Origin: Astrothelium macrocarpum
Taxonomy: Eukaryota; Ascomycota; Dothideomycetes; Trypetheliales; Trypetheliaceae
Length of the DNA stretch: 64,000 nt
Assembly (NCBI GenBank): GCA_021030915.1
Contig: JAGEMR010000078.1
Location: forward strand, 80,860-144,859
Direction of reading: 5' to 3'
This document shows positions 11,201 through 24,148 of the stretch, one piece after another. A model generated the notes under the pieces. That model saw only the letters and a list, made by a program, of their open reading frames with translations, was not told the DNA's origin and searched no databases. Numbering within the stretch: the stretch's first letter is position 1; every line of letters begins with the position of its first letter. A program made the position numbers and the translations under genes.

Positions 11201-14200
11201 TGGCTCTGATTGATGATGGGGGTCATGTGCGGGATATTTCTGCGAGATTGATCTTGTGTAACTCGGACGAAGATCCGTAATTCATTGGAAGATGATAAAG
11301 CTTAGCACCGCTGTCACACTGGAATCCCTGCCTTGCCTCCCATTCTGAATTGCTAGTGGTTTCTTGTGAGCCAGCGGTCAGAAATTGAAAGAAGCGAAGC
11401 CTTTCTGATGGAGGCGTTGGCGGGTTGGTCAAGTTTAGACGACGTAATTTATGGCGATTTTGACCGAGCTACCATTAATGGCAATAAAGCCTTGCTCACT
11501 TCGCCCCCAAACATGACCTAATGGCCACAATTAGGCTCCGTGGAGAATGTCGTCTATCGCACGAGACGATCCGCTCAGGTGAACGGAGCGGAAAATCTCG
11601 TTGCGCGAAGATGAACAAGGCGGGCCAATCAGAACTTTGGGATTCGACCGTTTGATTGATTCACGCTAGTGCATGATCTTCCCTGGCGGCCGGAGCCGGG
11701 AACGGGAAAGCCACAATTTCGCATGTGCCCTATGAGTTTGGGTGTCATCCTCTTGGTCCATGGGCATTTACACCATGTCTAGGGAAACTAGTCGGCGCCT
11801 CTTCGCCTACGCACGCTTGGCAGCATGCCGCAACTTGCCACACTCGTGTCCGTAAGTCAGAGATGCGAGAGCATTGGAAATATGTCGGTTTCTGACATAG
11901 ATCATGAAGGTGGGGATTGGATCTGTCTTCGCTGCAGGTCACGTAAAGTTTGCGCTTCGGTTTTTTTGAATGCTAGATGAAGTGACCGATCGCGCGAGTA
12001 TGTATCAATCCCACGGGCCCAGTCCCACAGTCAATCCCTTCCACGCCTTGCATGATGCATGGCCCTAGGATCTTGATCATGAACCCGAAACTTGGAGCTC
12101 CTCAGTCTGCGAGAACGGCGCTTGAGCTGAGGTTGGAATGCCAAGGCCTTTTGTTTCAAATTTTCATTCTGGTCAGGGTATCGATAGAACCGGAAATATT
12201 GATATACATCAGGATGACATGTATTGCTGTTCGTGACTTGAGAATCTAGTAGGGATTATTTGTAATTGAAAGTGGCTCTTCTCGTAGTCTCCGAACCAAA
12301 TGGGTTAATGTAGGTCTGCAGCTTTGGATGGAGCGGTACCCATAGGCTCAGGCTGTTGCCGGCGGTTGATGACAGCAAGATAAGGGCATCGAAGGCATCA
12401 TGGAGGGCTGGAACTCGAAATAGCAATGAGGCCGGGACATCGATCTTGGCCATGACCGATCTAAAGGTGCCGGCTGCCCGTTTCGTGCGTTAATTCGCGC
12501 CAGGGGAAAGGGGATAGAGTTAAACGGTCAAGGGTTGTACTTTTTGCTCCCTTCGACTATTGACACCTTTCCGCATCAGGCGTGCTCAAGGCCAGTCGGC
12601 CCCGCTTTCGCACCAATCGAGCTCAATTTGCTGGAGCAGAGATGCCACTGACACGGATCGCCGTCTCGCTCAAACCGTGGCGGACGGGCTTCGCTTGCTT
12701 GACGCACGGAGTGACGGCACGGGGAGATCACAGCTGCTGGGTCCCGGCTAAGCTGCTTGTGGAAAAAAATAGCGAGTGCGACATCTCATCGTTGAGCGCC
12801 TCGCGAGCGAACCCCAGGAATTCTGAAGCTGCCCGTACCATGGATCGAAATTGTGCAGGCGTGCTGCATACATTGTTCACCAGCCACAGCTGCACCGCAC
12901 TACTGGTTCTGACTCGTCCCTTGCTCATCACCAAACCATTCGTCTGGACTCACCTGGATGGGCGAAGATGCTGGTTCGCCTTGAACGTAGAGAGCTGGTG
13001 GTTTTACTTGTGCCTAGCTTGTGGTTCACTGGATTGCGACATTGATCTGAGCCACGGGCGCACAGAGCATGGCAGAGCCTCTGCTGGTCGGAGTATTTTC
13101 TTACGCATCGTGTTGGCGTAGGGAAGGGCCTTGTTCAGACACACGCCTCACTTTTGGGGGGGAGTGATTATGAAGACGATGACAAGCCTTTTAGGCGGTT
13201 ACCCGCGCCATTCTGCCTGAGCGGAGGAGGGCAGATCTCCAGATCGACTTTTTGGCCAACCCAGCATCTCCCACGCTCGTCTACGTTGCCTACTTTGATG
13301 ATGGTAGCTCCGGAGCGCCGCACTGGAGCGAGTCAAGCCCAAGAATCTTGGTGGCTGAGCGGGAGGCGAGCACTGGGTACTCCAGCGGGCGACGTCAGAC
13401 TCAAACGTCTTTTGATCGCCAGCACCCAGCGACTCTTTGCGCTCCCGCTCCAGGCGCGGATGCTCCCATGGGCAACGATTGGGATGGGATGGCGATAGTG
13501 TCATTGGCAGGCGAGCACGCACCAGTGCCACAGGCGCCAGCTCTCCCCCTCGCTGGGGCCGGCCGTTCGTTCGGCCGATATTGCGCCGTCAACCGCACTG
13601 GCTCGCCAAAGTATTTGTATTTGATTGACGGGCGATGATTGGTGAGCGCCTGAATAAGCATTTGCGCGAGGCCGGGACAGATCTAGCGCAAATCTGCTGG
13701 TAGATCCTAGCGTGAGCCCGCATCTCTCTTGCCCACTGTCTCGGGTCCGTTGTTCAACGCTCGTCTGTCCCACCGAGATCGTCTCCATGCAATGGGTACA
13801 TTCAGGCACCCTCTCTCTAAGATAGTGAGACGGCCTGCCGGCCGTCACCACCACCACGGCGTGCTGTTGTTCCCTTCGCGCAGCCGTGGGCGAGTTGCGT
13901 CTGCTCTCCTTGGCGTCATCGAGCCACGGCAGGCCCGTTTCGGACCTCTCGCGGTGCTCCAACAGGCTATTCTTGTCGCGGTGGCTGCTCCAGTGAGCCA
14001 GGTAGGGTTCGGCCTTCAGCGCGACCGCCACACCCGGGTTTGTCACATTGCAATACGAGTTGCTGGGCGAGGAACCCTGGGCGTGTCATTTCGCCCACGG
14101 AGCAAACGGGAGATGGGTTTGATCTGCGCGCCGCGACGGAGCATTTCCTTGGGGCAGGTGGGGGCGGCCACTGCGTTAGTCGTCGTCCAGTAAATCAATG

Positions 14201-15970
14201 AAACAGACAGACCAGATGCTGCTCGTCGGCTAGTGAGCTTGTTTACGGCCGGTAGAAGCTCTATCGAGCAGGTGTCGAGAGTGACTGGGTGCTGGACCCC
14301 GTCGTGCTCTTATGATGCTCCGAAATCGCATCGGCGGGCCTGGCCCAGTGAGGCAAACTGACGGCCAGCTGGAAGAGCGTAGAGCCGCAATACGCACGCC
14401 CAGCGCGCCTGCTCCCATCGAGGGTCCCTGGCCAGCTGGAGCGCTGAGTGCTCTCCGTCGCGCCCCAGTCGCTGCACCGGGTCAGGATGCGATGGGTGGA
14501 TGGATGGATGGCGAGGATTCGGCTCGCACGCGGGGGTTAGATCGACGACGTCGATTTGACACATGGCCTGCAAACCTTAATCTGCCCCGTGCAGCAACCG
14601 CGACGATAAACGACAACGGCGGCCCCTGTCGAGCGAGGCGGATCATCCACGGCCAGCGTGAGCGACGAGTCGGTAACCTGATGAATCAGGATGCGCCTGG
14701 CGTGGGCCAACGCGGTCCAACTCTGAGCGACGGTTAGGGCGATCATGCTGGCCGCCAGGACGGGGACCGCCGTGGTCAAAGGGACCATGGCTCCCATCCG
14801 GGAGCCCCCATTCGGCATTGCTTTTTGGGTTCAGCTGGCAACAGACGAGGCGGCGTTGAGAGCCACCGTCTCGAGCGCGCACAAGCTGCAGCACCAGCGT
14901 GCCTGAGCAGTCAGAGCTCGCGTCCGGACGGGCGTGGTACTGTAGGGAAGCACGAGAGGCGCTCAGGGATGCTGAGGGATGCTGAGGGCAGCGTGCAAGG
15001 AGGTGCATGGAATGCGCGCCTTTAGCCCTCTGATGTGCAGAGAGTTCAGCACTGCGGCACTCTTGCCCATCCCATCCCTACTTCTCCCTCCCGCACATTG
15101 AACCCTTGTAGCACATCTTGTGCCCGGCGATCTGGATACTCTAGTCGTGCCTCCACCGCCCGGACCTTGTGCTGTTTTGGGCCGCCATTACGACAAAATC
15201 CTATGCCTCCGCCAGCAAGGTACCCGGTTCACACTCCATGCTCCACTCCCATTGATATCCCTACCCGCGCACTTCTTTTAAGTCTGCTCCGCTTCCTTTT
15301 TCCCACGGCACCGGGCGATCTGGACCATCTTGTCCATCGATCTGAACTCCACAAAAGCTACCGGTATTCCAGTTTCCCAAGTCTGGCTCGCTTCCATCCC
15401 CAATTCGAGTAGCCACCACGCCCAGGGAACTTTTTGAGTTACCACCCGGACCACATACCTTAAATCGTCCTCCCCAACATCGACTTTCCCCTTCTAATTA
15501 GCCTGCTCCATCCTTTGACTTCAGCTTTAATTGGCTCTCTTGCTCTCCACTTTGATCTATCCGCCTGGTTCCTCTTAAACGTGTGCCTGGCCGTTGTAGC
15601 CGTTTCCACCATTCTCAACCCACCGTCAACCTTTCTCTTCCGTCCAACCACCAAGGCTATCTCTGCTCGTTCGAGGCGCGACTTCACACTAACAGCTTCA
15701 AGGTATGATTCATTTCGCTTTCGTAGCTCTATATCACGTTTAATCATATTTCCAATCTTCCAAAATATATCAAAACGAATATCATTCAATATCACTCGCT
15801 TACGAGGAATTCAGCATTGAGCACCACATTCGGCTGAAAGCTGTTTTGCATTGGCCTTGTGCAAGAACCCAAAATTTTAAATTCGTCCCGGATAGCCACA
15901 TTCTTGGCTTCCAGGCAACGTCCAGTAGTTCAAGACTGGAAATCCCCATTTCTGGTGTAGGGAGTTCATC
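8271..15970. other. Long intergenic region upstream of flbD, no supportable gene
   Basis: About 7.7 kb separates the divergent mtc6 and flbD genes. Every ORF here is under 185 codons, lacks recognisable family content and overlaps rivals in other frames. Base composition is uneven: ~12.5-15.0 kb is clearly richer in G+C than 8.6-12.4 kb. From ~15035 to ~15720 the plus strand is pyrimidine-rich, typical of fungal promoters and leaders. A GTATGA at about 15703 and a GTGTAG at about 15959 could bound an intron in the flbD leader, but this is inference. Short tandem motifs occur near 14488-14510 and 14960-14990. The stretch may hold an extended promoter, a long 5' leader or a non-coding RNA. Confidence 0.45.
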
Positions 15971-17230
15971 ATGGGAAATCACCGGAGAGGACCATGGTCT
16001 CAGCAAGAAGACGGCATGCTATTGAACCTCGTACAAGGGCAGGGCGCCCATAACTGGGTTCGCATCTCCCAAGTGATTCAGTCTCGATCGCCAAAGCAAT
16101 GTCGAGAAAGGTATCATCAAAATCTCAAACCCAATCTCAAGCGAGACCCCATCTCCAAAGAAGAGGGAGAAATCATTGAGAGGATGGTGCGGGAGATGGG
16201 TCGCAAGTGGGCGGAAATTGCAAGAGCTCTTCCGGGCCGCAGCGACAATGCCGTGAAGAACTGGTGGAACGGCGGCCAGAACAGGAGGAAGCGACAAGGT
16301 AGTCGACAGAACCAGGATTTGCATCAAGCCCAATTCGCACATTCTCTACCTTTGCACGATGCACGGGAGCCTCTTCCAATAGCTCACAGTGTTGGTCCTT
16401 TACCCCCAATTCAGAGCAAGCGACCTATGCTCTATACCTCGCATCCTGGCGAGCAGGCACACCGAAGCCCAGTCCTCGAGAGGCACTCCCATTTTTATCC
16501 ACAGCAATCCGGATCCTTTGCCCGGCCGAACGACCAGCAATGCATGCGTCAAGATCCGACATCTTTCACTAGATCTCTGCAACCAGCTTTCCGCCCATCC
16601 GAGTCGACTCCTCATTTATCAACCGCGAGATTTGCTCGGGGCGTTGAGTCTCCGCTCCCGTCTCCTTCTCATTCGGCAGCCTCAAATGAAGCTCCGTCTC
16701 TTGTTTCTGATAACTCATCTTATACCTCTGGGCGCTCACCTCATTTCGGTTCTCCTGTCGAGCTTCCAGTGCCATACAGGTGGGAACGCCGAAGATCAAG
16801 TTGCCGAGCGAGTGGCGTCTACGATGCGGACGGTAATTACACAGAGCACGACTCTTTGTTACAGTCGTCTCATTCCGATGATTTAAAGGCCACTCCCCTG
16901 GGAACATCAGAAAGTTTCCAAGCACCTCAGTTCAAGACGCCAATTTGGTCACAACCACCTCGTCGACCTACACCCCCACAGGATCCCATGAGATTGCCTA
17001 GTTTGGGCAGTCACCCTCCAACAGCTGCCAGCATGCTGCCTACTGCTTCAGTTGTGCCTGAATGCGTTCGACCGCAACTCTCATCAATGGCTAGTACGGA
17101 GCAGGCGCATCAATCATCATTTGTGATTCATCGGGAAACGAGGAGCGACGATGGCAACATTGATCCTCAGCTACGATCCCCAACAAAGGATACAAGAATG
17201 GACGTCTCGAATATTCTCTCTCCTCAATGA
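15971..17230 (+). CDS. flbD: FlbD-type R2R3 Myb regulator of conidiophore development
   Basis: This is a single exon of 419 residues. It opens with the hallmark start MGNHRRGPWSQQED, followed by two Myb repeats (about residues 6-55 and 59-107). These hold the spaced tryptophans, the SPKQCRERYHQNLKP recognition helix and GRSDNAVKNWWNG in the second repeat. This block matches FlbD of Aspergillus (Rca1 in other moulds). The remaining ~300 residues are Ser/Pro/His-rich, without domains, ending in a short tail (DVSNILSPQ) that resembles a conserved C-terminal motif. In Aspergillus, FlbD is a nuclear DNA-binding protein that acts with FlbB to switch on brlA and asexual spore formation. The same role is inferred here. 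The gene has a very long empty region upstream. Confidence 0.93.
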   Translation: MGNHRRGPWSQQEDGMLLNLVQGQGAHNWVRISQVIQSRSPKQCRERYHQNLKPNLKRDPISKEEGEIIERMVREMGRKWAEIARALPGRSDNAVKNWWNGGQNRRKRQGSRQNQDLHQAQFAHSLPLHDAREPLPIAHSVGPLPPIQSKRPMLYTSHPGEQAHRSPVLERHSHFYPQQSGSFARPNDQQCMRQDPTSFTRSLQPAFRPSESTPHLSTARFARGVESPLPSPSHSAASNEAPSLVSDNSSYTSGRSPHFGSPVELPVPYRWERRRSSCRASGVYDADGNYTEHDSLLQSSHSDDLKATPLGTSESFQAPQFKTPIWSQPPRRPTPPQDPMRLPSLGSHPPTAASMLPTASVVPECVRPQLSSMASTEQAHQSSFVIHRETRSDDGNIDPQLRSPTKDTRMDVSNILSPQ

Positions 17231-20200
17231 AGGGTCAGCTGCAATATCAGCAACGCAGTCAAAGTTTGGATGAATGCTACGGCCCCTGTCTAGAATATGT
17301 TGGTTTTTACTAAAATTGTTCTAATTTTGTTATCGAATCCGCTTCCTGTCGTTTTCCCTAATGGCATCAAATACCCATCGAGTTGTATTGGCATGATTGA
17401 TACCGTCGTTTGTAATTCCCAAAAGCGAGGCGCTGGCGAGGCGCAAGAGGCTGACAGACGGTCACTTGAACATTTGAGAAGAGAGGACACGATTTTGGCG
17501 TCCATACAAAGATTTAGTTATTAATAGCTCTTGATGTTGTTTTCACTGCTTTCTTCCTTTCTCTCTTTCTTTCTTTCTTTGTTTTTTTTTCCGGGTATGC
17601 ATATATCTACCCATGGGCGTCACACTTATAATTGCTCGCTGGCACTGATGGAATGATAAAAATCTAATCATCTATATTTGTACATGCTGCATATTAGCTA
17701 TGGAGTCACAGCAGAGCTTGCAGTTCTGTCTTCCTCATTCGTGAGGTGAAACAAGAGAATCGCGTAGATAGGAATGGGTAGCGCCTCTCTACCAATACAA
17801 TCGCTTAATTTCTATTTCAATAGTGTCATCGCTCTAAACTGTACCGCATGCATTTACAACAGACAACAGACGAAGCATCGCGCAAAGAAACCCGTGTTCG
17901 CTACTCCAAGGCAACGATAGTATCTCACAGCTGATCGTCACGCATGACCAAATGTAGCGGCGCATACGCTGCCCTACACCCTTCTGTTCTTAGCCAATGC
18001 TCTCTCCATCTACCGTCCAAGATGTGGTGGACCCGTTGGATGAACCGCTCCGAAGCTCGCACCTATATGCATTGCGCCATCGCCAGTATTGCTGCACATT
18101 GACGATCCTAATCTCAGGACAACAGTATCTGTCCAGGAAAGAAAGGCGGCCAAGGCACCGGCGGTTGGAGCGATCCGATCGGAAACGGGGGTAGCACGAA
18201 AGCAGCTACATCGGCGCTAGCTATTGTTTTCCAACCATCTTTCCGGCAAATGCAAACATGTACGCACGCGCATACACCCACGCGTAGCTGAAAGCATCGG
18301 ATTGAAAATGGAAAGGCAATCAGGAGGCAGTTGCTGACATTGGTGGAGCACAAGAAGACTGATTACTTCACCCCCTGGTAGGAAGGTGTTGGTGGTGGAT
18401 GCTTTGCATATGTCGCTGTCAAGATCGTCTGTTCAACACGAGTTGCACGTGGTGCAGCACAAGCCTAAAGGTGCAGTGCTGCTTATGCTTGACAGCGATG
18501 AATGAATAACGGTGTGAAAGAATTGGAACAGAAAGTTCAGCTAGACCATGGATCAAGGTTGATGAGAATGCAGTCAATGTTGTTGGATTGACAAAAGAAA
18601 AACAACGATGCATAAGCCATGGAAGTAGCAGCCAGCAGATGGATAACATGGATTGGATGAAATGACATCAATTCTTTCATATGAATGTTTGGATGATGTT
18701 ATTCTCTTGGACGGTCAAGGTTCAGAGCTCGTACCTCACCATTGGTCGGCCCGAAAGTTATTCCCTGTTCGAGACGTACGATTTGCATAGTTTTCTCGCT
18801 CCACCAATCAGAGCGGTCATAAAACGATTTGAAATTCTCTACACTGGCAAATCACCTATCAATCAGAATTAGGTAACGACATCAGGCCTGATGTATTACT
18901 AGCAAGAATTGTTTGGAAAACACACTCCACGTGTTTTGAGCGATGAATGCAGTAGTTCTTACCCACAATATTACTCTCGCATGCACCGACTTCGGCCACC
19001 GCCGACCTTACTTCAGCTGGGCCCCTTCACAGCTGAAGCATCAGGGTGCACGCTGCTGCAGCGCTTGAGGCTCCCCAGTCCTTGCTGAAGGAACCGCCCA
19101 TGCATGCCAACAAAGATAGGCGACCATCTGCCTCGTACGAAGCAGAGCAACGTGGACATATGTAGGTAGGTCTGACACCCTCCAGGCTGCATGTGCGTTG
19201 CATATACGGCGTGAGGAAGAGCCATCTTTTCTTGGTTTTTCTGCTTCATAATGCGACCTGATTCGCCGAGTCGCACGTGGACTTGGACGTCCTGGTTGTG
19301 GCGTTTCCAGCGGCTAGACCGCTCCCCAACCATCACATAAGGCGCGGTTTGATATACCTCCCTTCAAACTCCGGTCCGCTTCGGATCCCATCGCAAGAGC
19401 AAACTCCTGGGGTATGAGATGGCCAAAAGCAAAATCATGGTGCCTGGAAGGAGTCGGCACGAGCCTTCTCTCAGCACTGTCGAAAACGTTGGGCCCGAGT
19501 ATGGGCAATGGCCCTGACGATCCGAGCCTGCAATAATCACGGAGAATAAACTGAATTTGAATGGCATCTGGCCCCTTAACGTTGTTGCAGCAGCACCGGT
19601 AATAGCTGTCCTCAGGATTGAAACGCATCATACAGAATCTCACGTAGGCTCAGCGCTGCAGGATGGTGAAACATTGCGGATGCAGCGTCACTCCAAACAT
19701 GCTCTGTGGATCTAGAAAGGCTTTGGTGCTTGGCAAAGTCTGGAATTCTGCAACTTCTCACAGAGTTTAGGGTTTGGTGACTATGAGCACGACAATTTAC
19801 ATCATTCCATCGCCGCCCTTTCGCCCTGCAGCAAGGAGATCTGGACAGCAATTCGGGCAAAGGGATGGACCAGGTACTGGGTACAAATAGCGAATCCTCT
19901 CAGGCACCTTGTTGCGCATTGGCATCCCGCGTGGAAGTGTCGCTGACACTCCTGTAGGGGGCCTTGCATGTTCTATCTTTCACCTCCCACCTTCACGCTT
20001 GCCTTCCTTTTTCCCTTCTTCTCTCCCTATCCTCAAATCTGGGCAATGGTGGCGTGCGCTAAAACCCGGAACCGATGGACTCGCTAACCCTAGGCAAAGG
20101 CGCAGGAACGGTACGTACCGCCAAGGGTGAAAGAGGAGGCGGGAGGAAAAAGCATCGTTTGGCAAAACTCACATGTCAAATCCCAATCGTAAGTCGCACA

Positions 20201-21417
20201 GGTCCGATCGGCGAGTCCCGGCGCTGGGCTGCCCTTCCACGTCCATACCCGTTCACACCAATCCATTCCCATCCACTCCCATCCATATCCATCCGTACAA
20301 GACGCGAATCAGCGCCTTTGGCTCGTTCGGGACCCGCCGAAAGGGGACAGGCAACCCAAACATATCCAATATCGAGTATCCTAACCACCAGCTTGCTTCC
20401 GGATTGTGCGCCCACATACATAATCTTGAGGCCGCCAGGCAGCTACACATGATTATTTGTCTTGACCGGTCAGAGCCGGAAATCGACGAGGTCATGACTC
20501 GGGCGATGGATGCGACGCTGAACAATGAACGCGTCCTTGCTTATCGTTAGGGTTCAGGGTTCGACCCGGATCGGATCTCAGGGTTTACTCCGGAGGTGGA
20601 GTTTCTCTCCGTGTGAGGATTCAGATCCTGGCAGATCTCCCGATATGGCACCAGAAGGAACACGTCGATTGATGGGCCCGCACGCCCGTCACCATTGCAG
20701 ATCTTCGCTGGCGGGTCGATTTTGGATCAGGGGCGGAACTGCCTCCTGAGGCTGCGTTTGGTCAGCTGACTTGATCACGTTTCCGCACCCGTGACCTGCA
20801 CAATGCCGTCCCGCGGTACAGTACGGAGGTATCTGCACCATCCAACACTTATTGAAGTCGAACCCGCAGAAAATGCAACGCGCAATGGCTACTCTCTGGC
20901 CCAATGCACCGCTTGGACATGTAACGGCATCCCCGGACCCAGCGTTCCCCGTTACTAATGCACGTTCCTGGCCGGAAAGCCAATCGAAGATCTCCACAAG
21001 CGAAGAGATCGATCTACAATGATCTTCTCGGTAAAATGATCACCAAACGTTTGGCCGGTCTAATGACAAATTGTGACCGTTTTCTACAGACGCTTTGATC
21101 TCGAATTGCGGGTCTATCTCATTATCGACACATTTGCAGCATCGGTGAGCCTCTAATGAGCTTCGCACTTCGCGTTCTCGAAAGTACCGGCCTTCCCTTC
21201 CCAGATTGGCGTGAACGGCCTTGAGATCCACCCGGTCTAATTGATTCATGTAACTCTACATTATCTTCAATCCATCGATTGACAAAGACAACCTCTAAAA
21301 AACCTGTTTGTCAGCGCTTTGACACTGCACACCCCACAGTCACTTCACACCGATGTGCTGTTAGTTCCGCGCCCCTATTGCAAGCACGATGCCTCAGTCG
21401 TCCCATGCCGTTACCTC
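17231..21417. other. Convergent intergenic region of 4.2 kb, no gene seen
   Basis: This lies between the flbD and phospholipase D stops. It contains a polypyrimidine tract at about 17540-17590 and, at about 20245-20300, loose repeats of CCAT-type pentamers and hexamers. No ORF has recognisable or convincing protein content. It probably holds long 3' untranslated regions and spacer DNA. Confidence 0.45.
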
Positions 21418-24148
21418 TCAAGTGTAGATGCTTTCTGTAAATTCATTCACTTGGAGGCCCCTCTCCGCCATATCCGCATCCCGCAAGAACTCAAGCGGAT
21501 ACCAGACTAGGTGGCCCCTAATCTTATCCAGCTCCGCACGTATTGTCTCGGCGGGCATGTATTTGTCGTGTAAATGTCCTTGCTTGTACCCGGATTCCTT
21601 GGGAATGAAGGACTTGTAGTCCTCGAACGTCTTGATGTTGTCGTCCGGATCCGCGTGGAATAGCCAGCGAAACACCTCCGTATTCGTCGTCGCCTGGCCC
21701 GTCCACGTCTCCCAAAGTGCATCGCTGAGTGGGTCTGTAACAAAAGCATCGTGCGCGTCCCCTTGTAGCCAGTCGTTGTCGCCGTCACCGGGTGGTTGAG
21801 CGTTGGGATCGCGGGACGCGTCGAGCGGTTGTGGAGGCACTAAACCAAGATGCTCACGCCAAAGGATGCGGCGGAGAGAGGCGGCGTGGTGGCCGGCAGT
21901 GTATGGCTGGCCGTTCATGGTGCTTTCAAGGGGCTTTGTGTCCTCCATGACCATGGTAAGCTCGGAGTCATGGAAGCCCAACTGGGAGCGGTCGTTGATG
22001 TTTGAGGAGCCGCATATCACAATCTTGTCGTCAACAATGCAGAGCTTGCCGTGAATGTATAATTCTTCTTGCACGAAATTGTCCTTTTCGCTCTCGAGGT
22101 CGCCATCATCCCATTTTTCGTCGCTGACTTTGCCCGGTCCGTCCAATGCATCTTCGGCGATGCTGTCTTTGCTTGGCGTACGATCATCGCCTTCTAAGCC
22201 AACAAATTTCCGTTGAGCCTCGAATTTCCGCTCTTGATCGACAAATCTCTCGCGCTCTTCGTTTCCGGCATCATCAGAGCCATGGTGATGGCCCCTTATG
22301 GTGTGATCATGGGAGTCAGTGGGATCAAGAGAATGGAGCCCTGAGCTCATAATCTCTTCAGCGTTGGCTCGTTGCACTTCTTGGTATTTTACGCCAGACT
22401 TCTCCTCTTGCTCTTTCAAAGCAGCCGTGAAGTTGAGACGATCATAGGAGCGAAGATTGAATACAAAGATGTGCTGTGTTGGATCTACACCCTGGGCTTG
22501 TATTTGCCCAAAGATCGAGTGTTCACCACGGTTAATAGACTTGTATTGGTAGTCCATTATGGCCCGAGTACCCGTTGCGGCTTCAGATCGTAAGTCGCCT
22601 GCAAAGCCAGGAATAGCAGGGATAATGATAATGACACGAAACTTGCGGCCCTCTTTGCCAGCCCGGACGCAGGCATCGACTATGGCACTACCCACCTGAT
22701 TATGGATGGGGGATTGCTTGTCCCCAGTTGCCGTGACTATGCCATGATGAGTTTGGTGCTTGAAGAACTTGTGCTTTTCGACTTACTGAAGAACTGGTTT
22801 TCAATATAGACGAAATGCTGCGCATTTCGAATTACTTCAATGTAGGCATTCTGTATGCTGTGCTCTGACAAGATACCACTGCTCCAATCTGCACTACTTC
22901 TCACTACCTGAGCATGTACTGTTCCTTGATTTGGCTTTAAGGGTTTCGAGTCAAGAGGGCTTAAAGGATGTTGTATGTACTCCCCTACTGGATACTTTGG
23001 CCTCTGCACAGCAACGAGATCTTCATCTTCTCCATCCGTCCCCTCCATGATAAGCCAATCATAGTTCTTGTCTCTCTTGTACTTGTCCCGTTTGCAGAAA
23101 TTCCATCTCAATACAAAATGTTGGGCAATGTCATAGACACATGGTCCGATAACACCCATTGCTACATCGTGCCAAGGCATACGACCATATTCAGCTTTGG
23201 ATAGTTCGTTGGACTTCCAATCTTGCACGGATTTGAAGTCCATGATACGATTGTTGTTGAAGTCCTGCCCGGGAAAGACTTCGTGCTGAACACCAGAGGG
23301 ATGCACATCTGAGAGAGGATGTTGTTTGGTATCCCAGCGCCCGAAGCAGAGGTCGAGACCGCCGATGAAAGCAAGTGCGTAATCGATGACAATGAACTTT
23401 TCATGGTGGGCCTAACCATTGTCAGTACGCAACAAATTGGTAGCTTGGGTCTCCTGAACATCCGTAAATTGACCAAAGATATTTCACATACCCAGTAAAA
23501 AGTCATATCTCCTGCGTTTTCGAAAATGTTGTGGTCTGGATGCCGCATGACTCTAATGTTCCCGGCACCTTTGCTGCCTTCCGGACATAGCGATTCCAAC
23601 GCATGCTTGGTATGCGCTGAATTGCAACTTATAGCAGATTCGACTTCCTTGTAAACAACCACATAGATTTTGACCCCTGCCTCAGCTCGTCGCTTCAGCA
23701 CTTGATCTATCCTCCACTCTTGACTAAAGTATGGCGGGCGTCTCAAAAATAGTTCTGGACTTAACCACCAATCTTCAATGTATATCGTCTCTTTTGCCCG
23801 CTCCAATGCGACGCTCACGGCCCAAAAATAGTCTCTCCCATCCACATACCACTTGATCATATTACCGTCGTGCTCGGGCGCAAAGCTTTCGAACCGGTGG
23901 CTTTCTGCGATCCGGGTCCTCTTCTCATCAGTGCGCTTCTCGTGCTCTTCATCATGACGGTGGTTAGGATTGATGATGTTTTCGAATTTGCCAAGCTTGT
24001 GCTTCAAATTGGTCGCTTTAATCTTGATATCGTAAAGATGAGTATCTTTGAGCTTCTCACGAAGTCCGCCGAGAAATTTGTGGTCTTTCGAGGCGTGTTC
24101 AGAACTGGACGTGGATTGACCATCAGCTAGACCAGGCACGCCAGCCAT
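21418..24148 (-). CDS. Phospholipase D (two HKD motifs, no PX/PH domains)
   Basis: There are three exons on the minus strand, 24148-23492, 23411-22787 and 22736-21418, giving 866 residues. Introns of 80 and 50 bases have GTATGT and GTAAGT donors. The start ATG at 24148 (MAGVPGLADG) was chosen over an open frame further upstream with no PLD content. The first catalytic motif begins exon 2, with H222, K224 and D229 of HxK(x)4D in AHHEKFIVID. The second is near residues 655-665 (YIHGKLCIVDD followed by GSSNINDRS). The IENQFFITATG block spans the second splice junction, which confirms it. The enzyme hydrolyses phosphatidylcholine to phosphatidic acid and choline. The N-terminus is a basic helical region rather than the PX/PH tandem of Spo14, so membrane targeting must differ. 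The second half has a charged insert of ~80 residues. Confidence 0.95.

Noticed and set aside
12582..13121. 179-codon plus-strand ORF
   Set aside because: It has no family content and overlaps equally long frames on both strands in a G+C-rich stretch where stops are rare.
13501..14046. 181-codon minus-strand ORF
   Set aside because: It lies in the same G+C-rich island, with Arg/Ser/Pro-heavy composition typical of antisense or random frames, and has no supporting splice or domain pattern.
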